Assembly (NCBI GenBank): GCA_009702305.1
Contig: WLIH01000060.1
Coordinates: forward strand, 1-9,104
Reading direction: 5' to 3'
DNA: 9,104 nt
From: Actinomycetota bacterium
GTDB lineage: Bacteria; Actinomycetota; Actinomycetes; Propionibacteriales; Nocardioidaceae
The notes beneath the pieces were generated by a model. That model made no database searches. It worked only from the letters and a program-made list of their open reading frames with translations, and was not told where the DNA came from. Below are positions 1 through 6,242 of this stretch, in pieces; position 1 is the stretch's first letter; the number at the start of each line of letters is the position of its first letter. Made by a program: the position numbers and the translations under genes.

Positions 1-361
1 AGAGCTCGTAGGGGATGCCGATCGTGTCGAAGTGCTCGAGGACGTGACCCATGGGGGCGATGTCGACGTCGAGGAAGACCATGCCGACGCGGTGGAAGCG
101 CGCCATGCCCTCGTCGTCGATGCCGCCGAGGTGGTCGGCCCACTTCTCCCAGCAGTGCTTGGCCTCCCAGGAGGTGGCGATGCCGTCCCAGGTCGAGTAG
201 TTGAACCGGATCACCGCCGACGAAGCGCTGGTCGACCCGTGGCCCGGCGCCCCACCGGCGTCGACCACGACAACGCTCAGGCCGTCCCTGGCCAGCTCCA
301 GGGCGATCGAGGAGCCGATCACGCCCGCCCCGACGACGACCGCGTCAGCAGTGAGGTTCAT
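1..361 (-). CDS. FAD-dependent oxidoreductase, DAO family (N-terminal part; continues past left edge)
   Basis: The first 120 residues are visible, reading from an ATG at 361 down to base 1; the frame stays open to the window edge, so the C-terminus is missing. Residues 7-18 form a classic Rossmann dinucleotide-binding turn (VVVGAGVIGSSI, GxGxxG at 11-16), followed by a helix and a second strand ending in Asp34, where this family places the acidic residue that binds the FAD ribose. The segment GSTSASSAVIRFNYS resembles the conserved stretch after the FAD strand in sarcosine-oxidase beta and glycine/D-amino-acid oxidase relatives. The family oxidises C-N bonds of amines or amino acids to imines, usually with release of peroxide. 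There is no signal peptide, so the protein is cytoplasmic. It is divergent from the PucR-type regulator gene, which is its likely controller. The exact substrate cannot be told from this half. Family assignment is firm; the sarcosine-oxidase-like subfamily is only a suggestion. Confidence 0.85.
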   Translation of the reverse strand, partial: MNLTADAVVVGAGVIGSSIALELARDGLSVVVVDAGGAPGHGSTSASSAVIRFNYSTWDGIATSWEAKHCWEKWADHLGGIDDEGMARFHRVGMVFLDVDIAPMGHVLEHFDTIGIPYEL

Positions 362-369
362 GCCCCAAC

Positions 370-396
370 GGTCGCCCGACCGGCCCGGTCGCGACC
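370..396. promoter_or_regulatory. Two tandem GGTCG/CGACC palindromes in the divergent promoter region
   Basis: GGTCG-CC-CGACC (370-381) is followed after 5 bases by the perfect palindrome GGTCGCGACC (387-396). Both lie just upstream of the oxidoreductase ATG at 361, in the 107-bp gap shared with the PucR-type gene. Dyad symmetry at this place fits a regulator-binding site. Short GC palindromes are frequent by chance in DNA this GC-rich, so the support is modest. I find no convincing -10/-35 boxes in the gap on either strand. Confidence 0.35.
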
Positions 397-397
397 A

Positions 398-443
398 CCG
401 ACAGGTGGAGAGGAAGCGACTGGATCGTTTCGTCACCTGTCGG
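398..443. promoter_or_regulatory. Perfect 10-bp inverted repeat, likely operator of the oxidoreductase/PucR pair
   Basis: CCGACAGGTG at 398-407 is matched exactly by its reverse complement CACCTGTCGG at 434-443, with 26 bases between the arms. The repeat sits in the middle of the divergent intergenic region, where one bound regulator could act on both promoters. PucR-type proteins commonly control an adjacent divergent gene, so the neighbouring regulator is the natural candidate to bind here. The exact match is directly visible; the operator role is inferred. Confidence 0.45.
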
Positions 444-457
444 GCGGCCGCTGAGGC

Positions 458-472
458 ATGATGCCGTCGTGA
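458..472 (+). other. Four-codon leader mini-ORF (MMPS) overlapping the PucR-type start codon
   Basis: Tandem ATGs at 458 and 461 read Met-Met-Pro-Ser and stop at TGA 470-472. This stop overlaps the GTG start of the regulator (469-471) in a GTGA arrangement. A GAGG at 453-456 sits 4 bases before the second ATG. The geometry would allow ribosomes ending on the mini-ORF to restart on the regulator gene. It could equally be chance; nothing else supports translation of so short a frame. Confidence 0.25.
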
Positions 473-1695
473 CCGCGTTCCACGAGCTGCAGGACGTCGT
501 CGACGAGCTCGGGCGCCGGCTGCAGCGGTCGGTCGCGATCGACGATCCGCAGATGCGGCTCGTGGCGTACAGCCGCCACTACGGCCCGGTCGACGAGACC
601 CGGCGCGACTCGATCCTGCAACGGGTCGCCGAGGGACCCGGCATCGAGCACGCCCGCTCCTTCGGCATCGAGCGCGCCACCGAACCGGTGCGGGTCGCGC
701 CGCTGCCACCCATCGGGCAGCTGGCCCGGGTCTGCGTGCCGGTCCTGCACCAAGGCCTGCGACTGGGCTACCTGTGGCTCATCGATGCCGACGAGTCCCT
801 CACCGAGGACGAGGTCGCCCTCGCGTCCGAGGCGGCGAGCAACGCGGCCTCGACCCTCTACCGCACCCGCCTGGTCCGCGAGCTGGCGCGCGGACGGGAG
901 CGGGAGCTGCTGCGCGACCTGCTCGCCCCCGAGCCCGAGCTGCGCCGGATGGCCGCCTCGTGCCTGGTCGAGGAGAACCTCCTGGCTCCCGGCCCGGTCG
1001 TCACGTTCGTCGTGCGCGGGGTGCCGCTGCAGGACGACGAGACCCGGCTGATGCTCGACACCACGCTCGCCGAGGCGGCGCGCCGGCTGCCCGCTCGACA
1101 CGGCTCCCACCTGGTGCGCCACGACCACGGGGTGCTCGTGGTCGTGACCAGCGGCCGGCACACCGGCGCCACCGGGCAGCGGGAGCTGGCCGAGCGCCTG
1201 CGCGACGACGTCGCGCGGCGCCTGGCATCAAGCCTGGGATCCAGCTCGGGCCACCGACCGCTCGTCGGCATCGGTGGCCGCGGGCCGGAGCTCGCCGATG
1301 CGGCCGCCAGCTACGAGCAGGCGGGCCTGGCAGCGCGGGTCGCCCTCCACGTGACCGCGACCGGCGACGTCGCCCGGTGGGACGACCTCGGGGTCTACCG
1401 CACCCTGGCCCGACTCCCCCACGACCAGCTCGTCTCCGAGGCGGTCGACCCGGCACTGTCCAAGCTGTTGGCGGCCGACACCGACGGCACGTACGTCCTG
1501 ACGCTCGAGACCTTCCTGGACCTCGCCGGCAACGCCAGCCGCACGGCGGAGGCCCTGCAGGTGCACCGCACCAGCGTGTACTACCGGCTCGGCCGGATCT
1601 CCGAGATCACCGGGCTCGACCTCGAGGACGGCAACAGCCGACTCGCTCTCCACCTGTCATTGAAGATCGCCCGGCTCACCGGGCTGCGCGACTGA
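469..1695 (+). CDS. PucR/CdaR-family transcriptional regulator
   Basis: This 408-residue protein has the layout of actinobacterial PucR-type regulators. An N-terminal sensor-like region (about 1-135, GAF-like, with a VCVPVLHQGLRLGYLWL-type core) is followed by a central GGDEF-like/CdaR region (about 145-320) and a C-terminal helix-turn-helix. The DNA-binding end is unmistakable: LETFLDLAGNASRTAEAL then VHRTSVYYRLGRISEITGLDL, near residues 346-385, matches the PucR C-terminal HTH domain. The GTG at 469 is the only reasonable start in frame after the upstream region; a weak GAGG lies at 453-456. Family members sense small metabolites and control purine, proline, amino-acid or other nitrogen catabolic genes, often a divergent neighbour, here the FAD-dependent oxidoreductase. 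It is convergent with the GbsR-type gene, stops 10 bases apart. Family confident; ligand and regulon unknown. Confidence 0.9.
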   Translation: MTAFHELQDVVDELGRRLQRSVAIDDPQMRLVAYSRHYGPVDETRRDSILQRVAEGPGIEHARSFGIERATEPVRVAPLPPIGQLARVCVPVLHQGLRLGYLWLIDADESLTEDEVALASEAASNAASTLYRTRLVRELARGRERELLRDLLAPEPELRRMAASCLVEENLLAPGPVVTFVVRGVPLQDDETRLMLDTTLAEAARRLPARHGSHLVRHDHGVLVVVTSGRHTGATGQRELAERLRDDVARRLASSLGSSSGHRPLVGIGGRGPELADAAASYEQAGLAARVALHVTATGDVARWDDLGVYRTLARLPHDQLVSEAVDPALSKLLAADTDGTYVLTLETFLDLAGNASRTAEALQVHRTSVYYRLGRISEITGLDLEDGNSRLALHLSLKIARLTGLRD

Positions 1696-1718
1696 GGGCC
1701 GGGTCTCAGCTGCGAGCC
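1682..1718. terminator. Possible bidirectional terminator hairpin between convergent regulator genes
   Basis: CTGAG at 1692-1696 pairs exactly with CTCAG at 1705-1709 around an 8-base loop. Outside a 2x2 internal mismatch the arms continue to pair through CGC/GCG and GGCT/AGCC, with one bulged G. The structure spans both stop codons (TGA 1693-1695 plus strand; TGA at 1708-1706 minus strand), so it could end transcripts from both sides. There is no T-run on either side, which is common for actinobacterial terminators but leaves the call unproven. Confidence 0.35.
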
Positions 1719-2170
1719 GGCTCATCCGCGACCCCGGCCAGGGTCGCCTCCAACGCCGCGCCCATCCGGCCGTAGAGCTCGGCGAGGAGCTGCAGGCTGC
1801 GTGCTCCCGGCGCCGACTGGTCCTCGACCAGGTCGATGCCCTCACGGGACAGGTGCTCGAGGTCGCGCGTGGCCGTCACCAGGCCGGCGACGAGTCCGCG
1901 CGCCGCTGCGGGGTCGGCGCAGTAGTGCTCGCCGCGCGAGCCGGGCACCGGCACCCGGGACACCAGGCCGAGGTCGACCAACCGCCGGGTGTTGGTGCTG
2001 ATGCTCGCCCGGCTGACGCCGAGCTGGTCGGCGAGGTCCTGGAGGGACAGGTAGGGCTCGGGCGCGGTCGCGAGATGACCGTAGACGCGTCCCGCGATCC
2101 GCGACTGGCCCTGCGACTCGAGGGCGCGCGCCCACCGCTCGACGTACTGGGCACGCTCGACGCTCTCCAT
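1706..2170 (-). CDS. GbsR/MarR-family winged-helix transcriptional regulator
   Basis: From the chosen ATG (2170) the protein has 154 residues, a usual length for the family. The start YVERWARALESQGQSRIAGR is characteristic of GbsR-type regulators. It is followed by a winged helix (LSLQDLADQLGVSRASIS then TRRLVDLGLVSRVPVPGSRG, roughly residues 40-85) and a helical C-terminal part likely to dimerise. An in-frame ATG at 2191 would add seven residues (MCGTLGA) that look unlike the family and would place the start against the palindrome at 2193; I prefer 2170, though neither start has a clear ribosome binding site. The gene is divergent from the DUF885 gene with a perfect palindrome between them, so it probably regulates itself and that gene. 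GbsR of Bacillus senses choline, but that ligand cannot be transferred here. Confidence 0.85.
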   Translation of the reverse strand: MESVERAQYVERWARALESQGQSRIAGRVYGHLATAPEPYLSLQDLADQLGVSRASISTNTRRLVDLGLVSRVPVPGSRGEHYCADPAAARGLVAGLVTATRDLEHLSREGIDLVEDQSAPGARSLQLLAELYGRMGAALEATLAGVADEPARS

Positions 2171-2192
2171 GGCCCCGAGTGTGCCACACATT

Positions 2193-2210
2193 GTTCACTG
2201 TGAACTGAAC
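2193..2210. promoter_or_regulatory. Palindromic operator candidate for the GbsR-type regulator
   Basis: GTTCAC-T-GTGAAC (2193-2205) is a perfect dyad with 6-base arms and a single central base, followed at once by a second TGAAC half-site (2206-2210). This AT-richer island stands out from the very GC-rich surroundings. It lies in the 81-bp gap between the divergent GbsR-type and DUF885 genes, as expected for a MarR-superfamily dimer site that represses both directions. The symmetry is seen directly; the binding partner is inferred from position. Confidence 0.55.
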
Positions 2211-2222
2211 GCTCTTTACAAC
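2194..2222 (+). promoter_or_regulatory. Weak promoter candidate for the DUF885 gene, overlapping the palindrome
   Basis: TTCACT (2194-2199) and TACAAC (2217-2222) are separated by 17 bases and weakly resemble -35 and -10 boxes. They would give a transcript start near 2229 and a leader of about 22 bases. The palindrome at 2193-2205 would then cover the -35 region, consistent with repression. No Shine-Dalgarno sequence precedes the GTG at 2252, so translation may be weak or leaderless-like. The box matches are poor. Confidence 0.3.
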
Positions 2223-2251
2223 TGGCACCCCGACCACGCACACTCCACGAC

Positions 2252-3874
2252 GTGCCCTCCCCCATCCGCGACCTGACCGATCGCGTCTTCGACGAGCTCC
2301 TCGCCTCCGAGCCCCACCTGCGCGCCCGCGCCGGGCTGCCGATCGAGCGGCTCAAGGTGCCCTCGCTCGAGGCACGGCAGGAGGACGTGCGCTTCGCCCG
2401 CTCTGTGCTGGCCGACCTGGACGCAGCGCCGGTCGAGAGCGACGAGGACCGGTTGAACGCCGGCTTCCTGCGCCACCTGATGGGCGGCGTCGTGTCGCGC
2501 GGCGAGCACGACGACCTGGGCTTCGGCGTCACGCCGTACCAGACCTGGGGGCTGAAGGTGTCCCTCGGCTACGCGTTCCAGGGCTTCGCGGGCTCCGACG
2601 CGACGTACGCCGACCTGACGGCCGACTATCGCGACACGGTGCGCGAGCTGCGCGTGCGACTGCTCCGGCAGCGCGAGCTCGGGATCCTGGTGCCGCGGGC
2701 AGCGCTGCCCGGTGTCCGCGAGTCGCTCGACCGGATGCGCGCGAGCTCGCGCGCGGTGCTCACCGCCTCCGCGCCGACCGGGCTGGCCGACTCCTCGCTC
2801 ATCGACGAGGTGGACGCCGAGTTCGGGCTGCTGGACGACGCACTGGGAGACGACTACGCCGCCGCGGCACCGCAGGAAGCCTGCCTGTCGCGCTACCCCG
2901 GCGGCGAGAGCTACTACCGCTTCCTGGTCAAGGACCTCACCTCCAGCGACCTCACACCCGAGCAGCTGCACGAGACCGGGCTGCAGCAGTGCGCGGAGCT
3001 GGCCGAGCGGATGGCCGAGGTGCGCTCGCAGCTGGGCTTCACCGGCAGCGAGCAGGAGTTCCACGCGATGCTCGCGACCGACCCGCGGGTGCACGCGAGG
3101 GACCACGAGGAGGTCAACGCCCTCTTCCGTCGGCACATGGCCGCACTGGAGCCCCGGATCGGCGACTGGTTCGCGGTCCTGCCGCAGGCGCCGTACGACG
3201 TCGAGCGGCTCGACCCCGCCCTCGAGGCGGGCATGACCTACGGGTTCTACGAGGCCCCGACGGCCACCCAGCCCACGGGCTACTACCGGTGGAACGGCGT
3301 GGACCTGGAGAACAAGTCGCTGCTGACGTACGCCGCGCTGATCTTCCACGAGCTCGCCCCGGGACATCACTTCCACCTCGCGCGACAGGCCGAGAACACC
3401 GATCTCCCGCCGTTGCGACGCGAGCCTCTCCTCGGCGCCTTCAACGAGGGCTGGGCGGAGTACGCCTCCGGCCTCGGCTGGGAGATGGGCCTCTACGACG
3501 ACCCGCTGGACGCCTACGGCCGCCTGACCCACGAGCGCTTCACGGCGCAGCGTCTGGTGGTCGACACCGGCCTCAACCTGATGGGCTGGAGCCTGGAGCA
3601 GGCTGCGTCGTTCATGTCGGCCAACACCACCGAGAGCGACGCCCAGGTCGCCAGCGAGGTGCTGCGCTACTCCACCGATCTGCCCGCCCAGGCCCTGGGC
3701 TACCGCGCCGGCTACCTCGAGCTGATGCGGCTGCGGGCGCGCGCGGAGAAGTCCTGGGGCGAGCGTTTCGACGTGCGCGACTTCCACGAGCTGGTGCTCG
3801 GTCCGGGAGCCCTGCCCTTCCCGGTCATCGAGGAGAGCGTGGACCGCGTCGCGCGCTCGGTGCCGACCGACTGA
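2252..3874 (+). CDS. DUF885 family protein, putative zinc-dependent peptidase/hydrolase
   Basis: The protein has 540 residues, in the usual range for DUF885. Family hallmarks are visible: HELAPGHHFH (His366, Glu367, Gly371, His372, His373), the characteristic HExxPGHH-type motif; EGWAEYAS at 399-406, with Glu399 as a likely further metal ligand; and the C-terminal signature RYSTDLPAQALGYRAG (about 472-487). The spacing resembles gluzincin-type metallopeptidases, although the classical HEXXH is not present. No signal peptide or membrane segment is seen, so it is probably cytoplasmic. Few DUF885 members have known substrates; a peptidase or related amide hydrolase is an inference. GTG 2252 is chosen because the following SPIRDLTDRVFDELL matches a typical family N-terminus and nothing usable lies upstream. 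It is divergent from the GbsR-type regulator and upstream of the S9 peptidase gene on the same strand. Confidence 0.88.
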   Translation: MPSPIRDLTDRVFDELLASEPHLRARAGLPIERLKVPSLEARQEDVRFARSVLADLDAAPVESDEDRLNAGFLRHLMGGVVSRGEHDDLGFGVTPYQTWGLKVSLGYAFQGFAGSDATYADLTADYRDTVRELRVRLLRQRELGILVPRAALPGVRESLDRMRASSRAVLTASAPTGLADSSLIDEVDAEFGLLDDALGDDYAAAAPQEACLSRYPGGESYYRFLVKDLTSSDLTPEQLHETGLQQCAELAERMAEVRSQLGFTGSEQEFHAMLATDPRVHARDHEEVNALFRRHMAALEPRIGDWFAVLPQAPYDVERLDPALEAGMTYGFYEAPTATQPTGYYRWNGVDLENKSLLTYAALIFHELAPGHHFHLARQAENTDLPPLRREPLLGAFNEGWAEYASGLGWEMGLYDDPLDAYGRLTHERFTAQRLVVDTGLNLMGWSLEQAASFMSANTTESDAQVASEVLRYSTDLPAQALGYRAGYLELMRLRARAEKSWGERFDVRDFHELVLGPGALPFPVIEESVDRVARSVPTD

Positions 3875-3883
3875 CCGCTCCGA

Positions 3884-3925
3884 CACCTGTCCGACCTCTC
3901 CACCCGAGGTTGCATCACGTGTCGG
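3884..3925. repeat. Two CACCTGTC-like elements resembling the PucR-region repeat
   Basis: CACCTGTCCG (3884-3893) and CACGTGTCGG (3916-3925) each differ by one base from CACCTGTCGG at 434-443, in the oxidoreductase/PucR control region. They lie 32 bases apart in direct orientation in the gap before the S9 peptidase gene. A shared regulator for the two regions is possible. One more CACCTGTC occurs inside the PucR-type coding region (1651-1658), so chance matches do happen here. Confidence 0.25.
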
Positions 3926-3961
3926 TGGCTCGGGACGGCTCCGGCGAATCACACTTCAGCA

Positions 3962-3996
3962 GGTCGCCCGCCGCTTCCCTCAGCGGCCGGGCGACC
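3962..3996 (+). terminator. Strong stem-loop between the DUF885 and S9 peptidase genes
   Basis: GGTCGCCCG (3962-3970) pairs perfectly with CGGGCGACC (3988-3996), and the stem continues with CCGCT (3971-3975) against AGCGG (3982-3986), interrupted only by a bulged C at 3987. The loop is TCCCTC. This makes 14 base pairs, mostly G-C. It may terminate transcription after the DUF885 gene in the U-poor manner of actinobacteria, or act as a leader structure: it ends 16 bases before the ribosome binding site of the S9 gene. The sequence alone does not decide between these. Confidence 0.55.
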
Positions 3997-4012
3997 CCTT
4001 CACCCTGCGCCC

Positions 4013-4018
4013 GAGGAG
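4013..4018 (+). promoter_or_regulatory. Ribosome binding site of the S9 peptidase gene
   Basis: GAGGAG ends 5 bases before the ATG at 4024. It fixes the start within a frame that is open for more than 1 kb upstream, because the DUF885 gene lies in another frame there. Confidence 0.7.
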
Positions 4019-4023
4019 CCCCC

Positions 4024-6237
4024 ATGCGCGACCACGACCACCAGCTCCCCACCGTCTCCGGCAGGGAGGCCGCGGACCTGGCCGCGCGCTACCGCTCGGC
4101 GGCGGCACTGCTCCCCGAGCGGCAGGCCGCGCTGATGCGCAACCGTCGCGTCGAGCCGATGTGGACCGGTGTCGGGGACAGCTTCACCTACGTCCGGCAG
4201 AGCGCGACCGGCGAGGAGACGGTGCTCGTCGACCCGGCAGCGGGCACGCGCGAGATCGTCGAGCCGGAGCCCGCCGCCGAGGGGTCGACGCCGGGCCACC
4301 TGCGCGGACCTGACGGCCGCTCCCTCTTCCTGCGCGACCACGACCTGTGGGCGGTCGACCTCGACGGCCGCGAGTCCCGGCTGACCGACGACGGCGAGGC
4401 GTGGTTCGCGTGGGGGGCGCTGCCCGACAACAGCATGATGGCCGTGCCGTTTCGCCGGATGGGCATCGTGCTGCCGCCGATGGCGACGCTGCACTCGCCC
4501 TCGGGACGCTTCGTGCTGACGATGCGCGTGGACGAGCGCGGACTCGTGCCGACGCCACGGATCGAGAACGTCGCGCCGAGCGGCGCCGCCCGGCCCGAGG
4601 TGCACGAGATCCGGATCCGTCTCGACGATGAGGAAGCACTGCCCGCGGCCGAGTGCCGGATCCTCGACCTGGACGCCGGCACCGGCGTGGAGGTCGACGT
4701 CGTCGACGGGCTCGGCGAGACGCTGTTCCTCAACGGCACGAGCGGGGTCTTCTGGTCCGCCGACGAGTCCCGGGTGTTCCTGCTGCGCCACCCCGGCGGT
4801 GGCCGCACAGTGACGGTGGTCGAGGTCGACACGGCGACCGGCACCCGCCGCGACACCGTGCACGTCGAGGAGGACGCGCTCTTCGAGGCCAACCAGTTCC
4901 TCTACTCCCTGCCGCTCCTGCACGTGCTGCCGGAGACCGAGGAGGCCGTGCTGTTCTCCCAGCGCGACGGGTGGGGGCACCTCTACCTCCACGACCTGCG
5001 CACGGGCATGCGCCGACACCGGATCACCGACGGCGATCTCGTCGTCCGCGACCTGCTGCACGTCGATGCCGAACGCCGCGAGGTGCTCTTCGTCGCCGGC
5101 ACCGACGAGCCGGACCTCCACCCCGGCCTGCGCCGGGTCTACCGCGCCTCTCTCGACGGCGGGCGCCAGCAGCTGCTGACCCCGGAGCCGGTCGACCACG
5201 ACGTCGCCGCGCCCGAGCCGCAGTTCTTCCACCTCGTCTTCGGCGGCGGCAAGCCGGTCTCACGCAGCACCAGCCCGAGCGGGCGCTACTTCGTCGACCA
5301 CCAGTCGACCGTCGAGGAGCCCCCGGTCATCGTGCTGCGCGACGCGCACGCCGAGGGAGCCGTCGTGATGGAGCTCGAGCGCACCGACGTCACCCGGCTG
5401 CTCGAGGCCGGCTATCGCCCACCGCGGCACTTCCGGGTCCGGTCCGAGGACGGCAGCACCGACCTGTGGGGCGCGGTGGCGCTGCCCGATCAGCCCCTCG
5501 ACCCGGAGCGCATCCCGATCGTCGAGCACGTGTACGCCGGCTTCCAGATCCCGCACGTCCCGGTGTCCTGGGTCGGCGGCGGCAAGACCTCGGGCGCGCA
5601 CGGCAACCTGCCCAGCCTGACCGCACTCGGCTTCGCGGCGGTCATGGTCGACGGTCGCGGCACGCCCGGCCGGGACCGCGAGTTCCGCCAGTGGACCTCG
5701 GGCCACCACCACACCACCCGCGGTCTCGAGGACCACGTCACCGCGCTGCGGGGTCTCGCGGAGGAGCTGCCTCAGCTCGACCTGACCCGGGTGGGCGTGG
5801 TCGGCCACTCCTACGGCGGCTATCACGCTGCCCGGCTGATGCTGATGTTCCCAGAGGTCTACCGCGCCGGGGTGAGCAGCGCCGGCGTGCACGACCCGCG
5901 CAAGGTCGCCCGGGGCGGATGGTCCTGGCACATGGGCGCCGGACCTCACTACGACCGCACCACCGCGGAGTACCTCCAGCTCGGCAACCTCCACCTCGCC
6001 GACCGGCTGGCCGGCGACCTGCTCCTGTGCTGCGGTGAGATCGACGAGAACGCCACCGTCGACCACACCTTCGCGCTGGCGGACGCACTGATCCGCGCGG
6101 GCAAGAGGTTCGACCTCAAGATCTGGCCGGGTCTCAACCACTACCAGCTGACGCCCTACGTCCAGATGTGCTTCTGGGACCACTTCACCCGCAGCCTCCT
6201 CGGGCTCGCCCCGCCATCGGACTTCACCCCGGCCTGA
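4024..6237 (+). CDS. S9 family serine peptidase (prolyl oligopeptidase / DPP-IV-like)
   Basis: The protein has 737 residues in two parts. An N-terminal beta-propeller of DPP-IV type (about 45-460) contains repeated strands such as MWTGVGDSFTYVR and GWGHLYLHDLRTG. The alpha/beta-hydrolase domain that follows (about 470-730) carries the full catalytic set. The nucleophile elbow is GHSYGGYH with Ser596; the Asp is in GEIDENA (Asp674); the His is in LNHYQL (His706); Tyr504 in VYAGF sits at the expected oxyanion position. The family cleaves small peptides, often next to proline. No signal peptide is seen, so it is cytoplasmic, unlike many DPP-IV enzymes. I do not find the WVYEEE-like double-Glu loop that holds the free N-terminus in DPP IV, so true dipeptidyl-peptidase activity is uncertain. 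It follows the DUF885 gene by 149 bp and converges on the GGT-like gene. Confidence 0.93.
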   Translation: MRDHDHQLPTVSGREAADLAARYRSAAALLPERQAALMRNRRVEPMWTGVGDSFTYVRQSATGEETVLVDPAAGTREIVEPEPAAEGSTPGHLRGPDGRSLFLRDHDLWAVDLDGRESRLTDDGEAWFAWGALPDNSMMAVPFRRMGIVLPPMATLHSPSGRFVLTMRVDERGLVPTPRIENVAPSGAARPEVHEIRIRLDDEEALPAAECRILDLDAGTGVEVDVVDGLGETLFLNGTSGVFWSADESRVFLLRHPGGGRTVTVVEVDTATGTRRDTVHVEEDALFEANQFLYSLPLLHVLPETEEAVLFSQRDGWGHLYLHDLRTGMRRHRITDGDLVVRDLLHVDAERREVLFVAGTDEPDLHPGLRRVYRASLDGGRQQLLTPEPVDHDVAAPEPQFFHLVFGGGKPVSRSTSPSGRYFVDHQSTVEEPPVIVLRDAHAEGAVVMELERTDVTRLLEAGYRPPRHFRVRSEDGSTDLWGAVALPDQPLDPERIPIVEHVYAGFQIPHVPVSWVGGGKTSGAHGNLPSLTALGFAAVMVDGRGTPGRDREFRQWTSGHHHTTRGLEDHVTALRGLAEELPQLDLTRVGVVGHSYGGYHAARLMLMFPEVYRAGVSSAGVHDPRKVARGGWSWHMGAGPHYDRTTAEYLQLGNLHLADRLAGDLLLCCGEIDENATVDHTFALADALIRAGKRFDLKIWPGLNHYQLTPYVQMCFWDHFTRSLLGLAPPSDFTPA

Positions 6238-6242
6238 GGTCG

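Noticed and set aside
433..1161. A 242-codon minus-strand frame opposite the PucR-type gene
   Set aside because: No motif and unusual composition; the plus-strand product has a clear PucR helix-turn-helix.
2171..2191. Upstream ATG (2191) as start of the GbsR-type gene
   Set aside because: The seven added residues do not resemble the family N-terminus and the start would abut the operator palindrome. It is not excluded, only less likely than 2170.
2216..3952. A 578-codon open frame on the minus strand, longer than the plus-strand gene it overlaps
   Set aside because: Its translation is low-complexity and rich in Arg, Gly, Val, Gln and His, with no family motif, whereas the plus-strand frame carries the DUF885 metal-site motifs. 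Long antisense frames are usual in DNA this GC-rich.
2989..4023. Upstream extension of the S9 peptidase frame as one 1082-residue protein
   Set aside because: The stretch 2989-3874 is an out-of-frame shadow of the DUF885 gene with Arg/Pro-rich composition. The ribosome binding site at 4013-4018 and the family N-terminus support ATG 4024.
4000..5232. A 410-codon minus-strand frame opposite the S9 propeller region
   Set aside because: Antisense shadow with Val/Gly/Arg/His-rich composition; the plus strand holds the conserved propeller strands.
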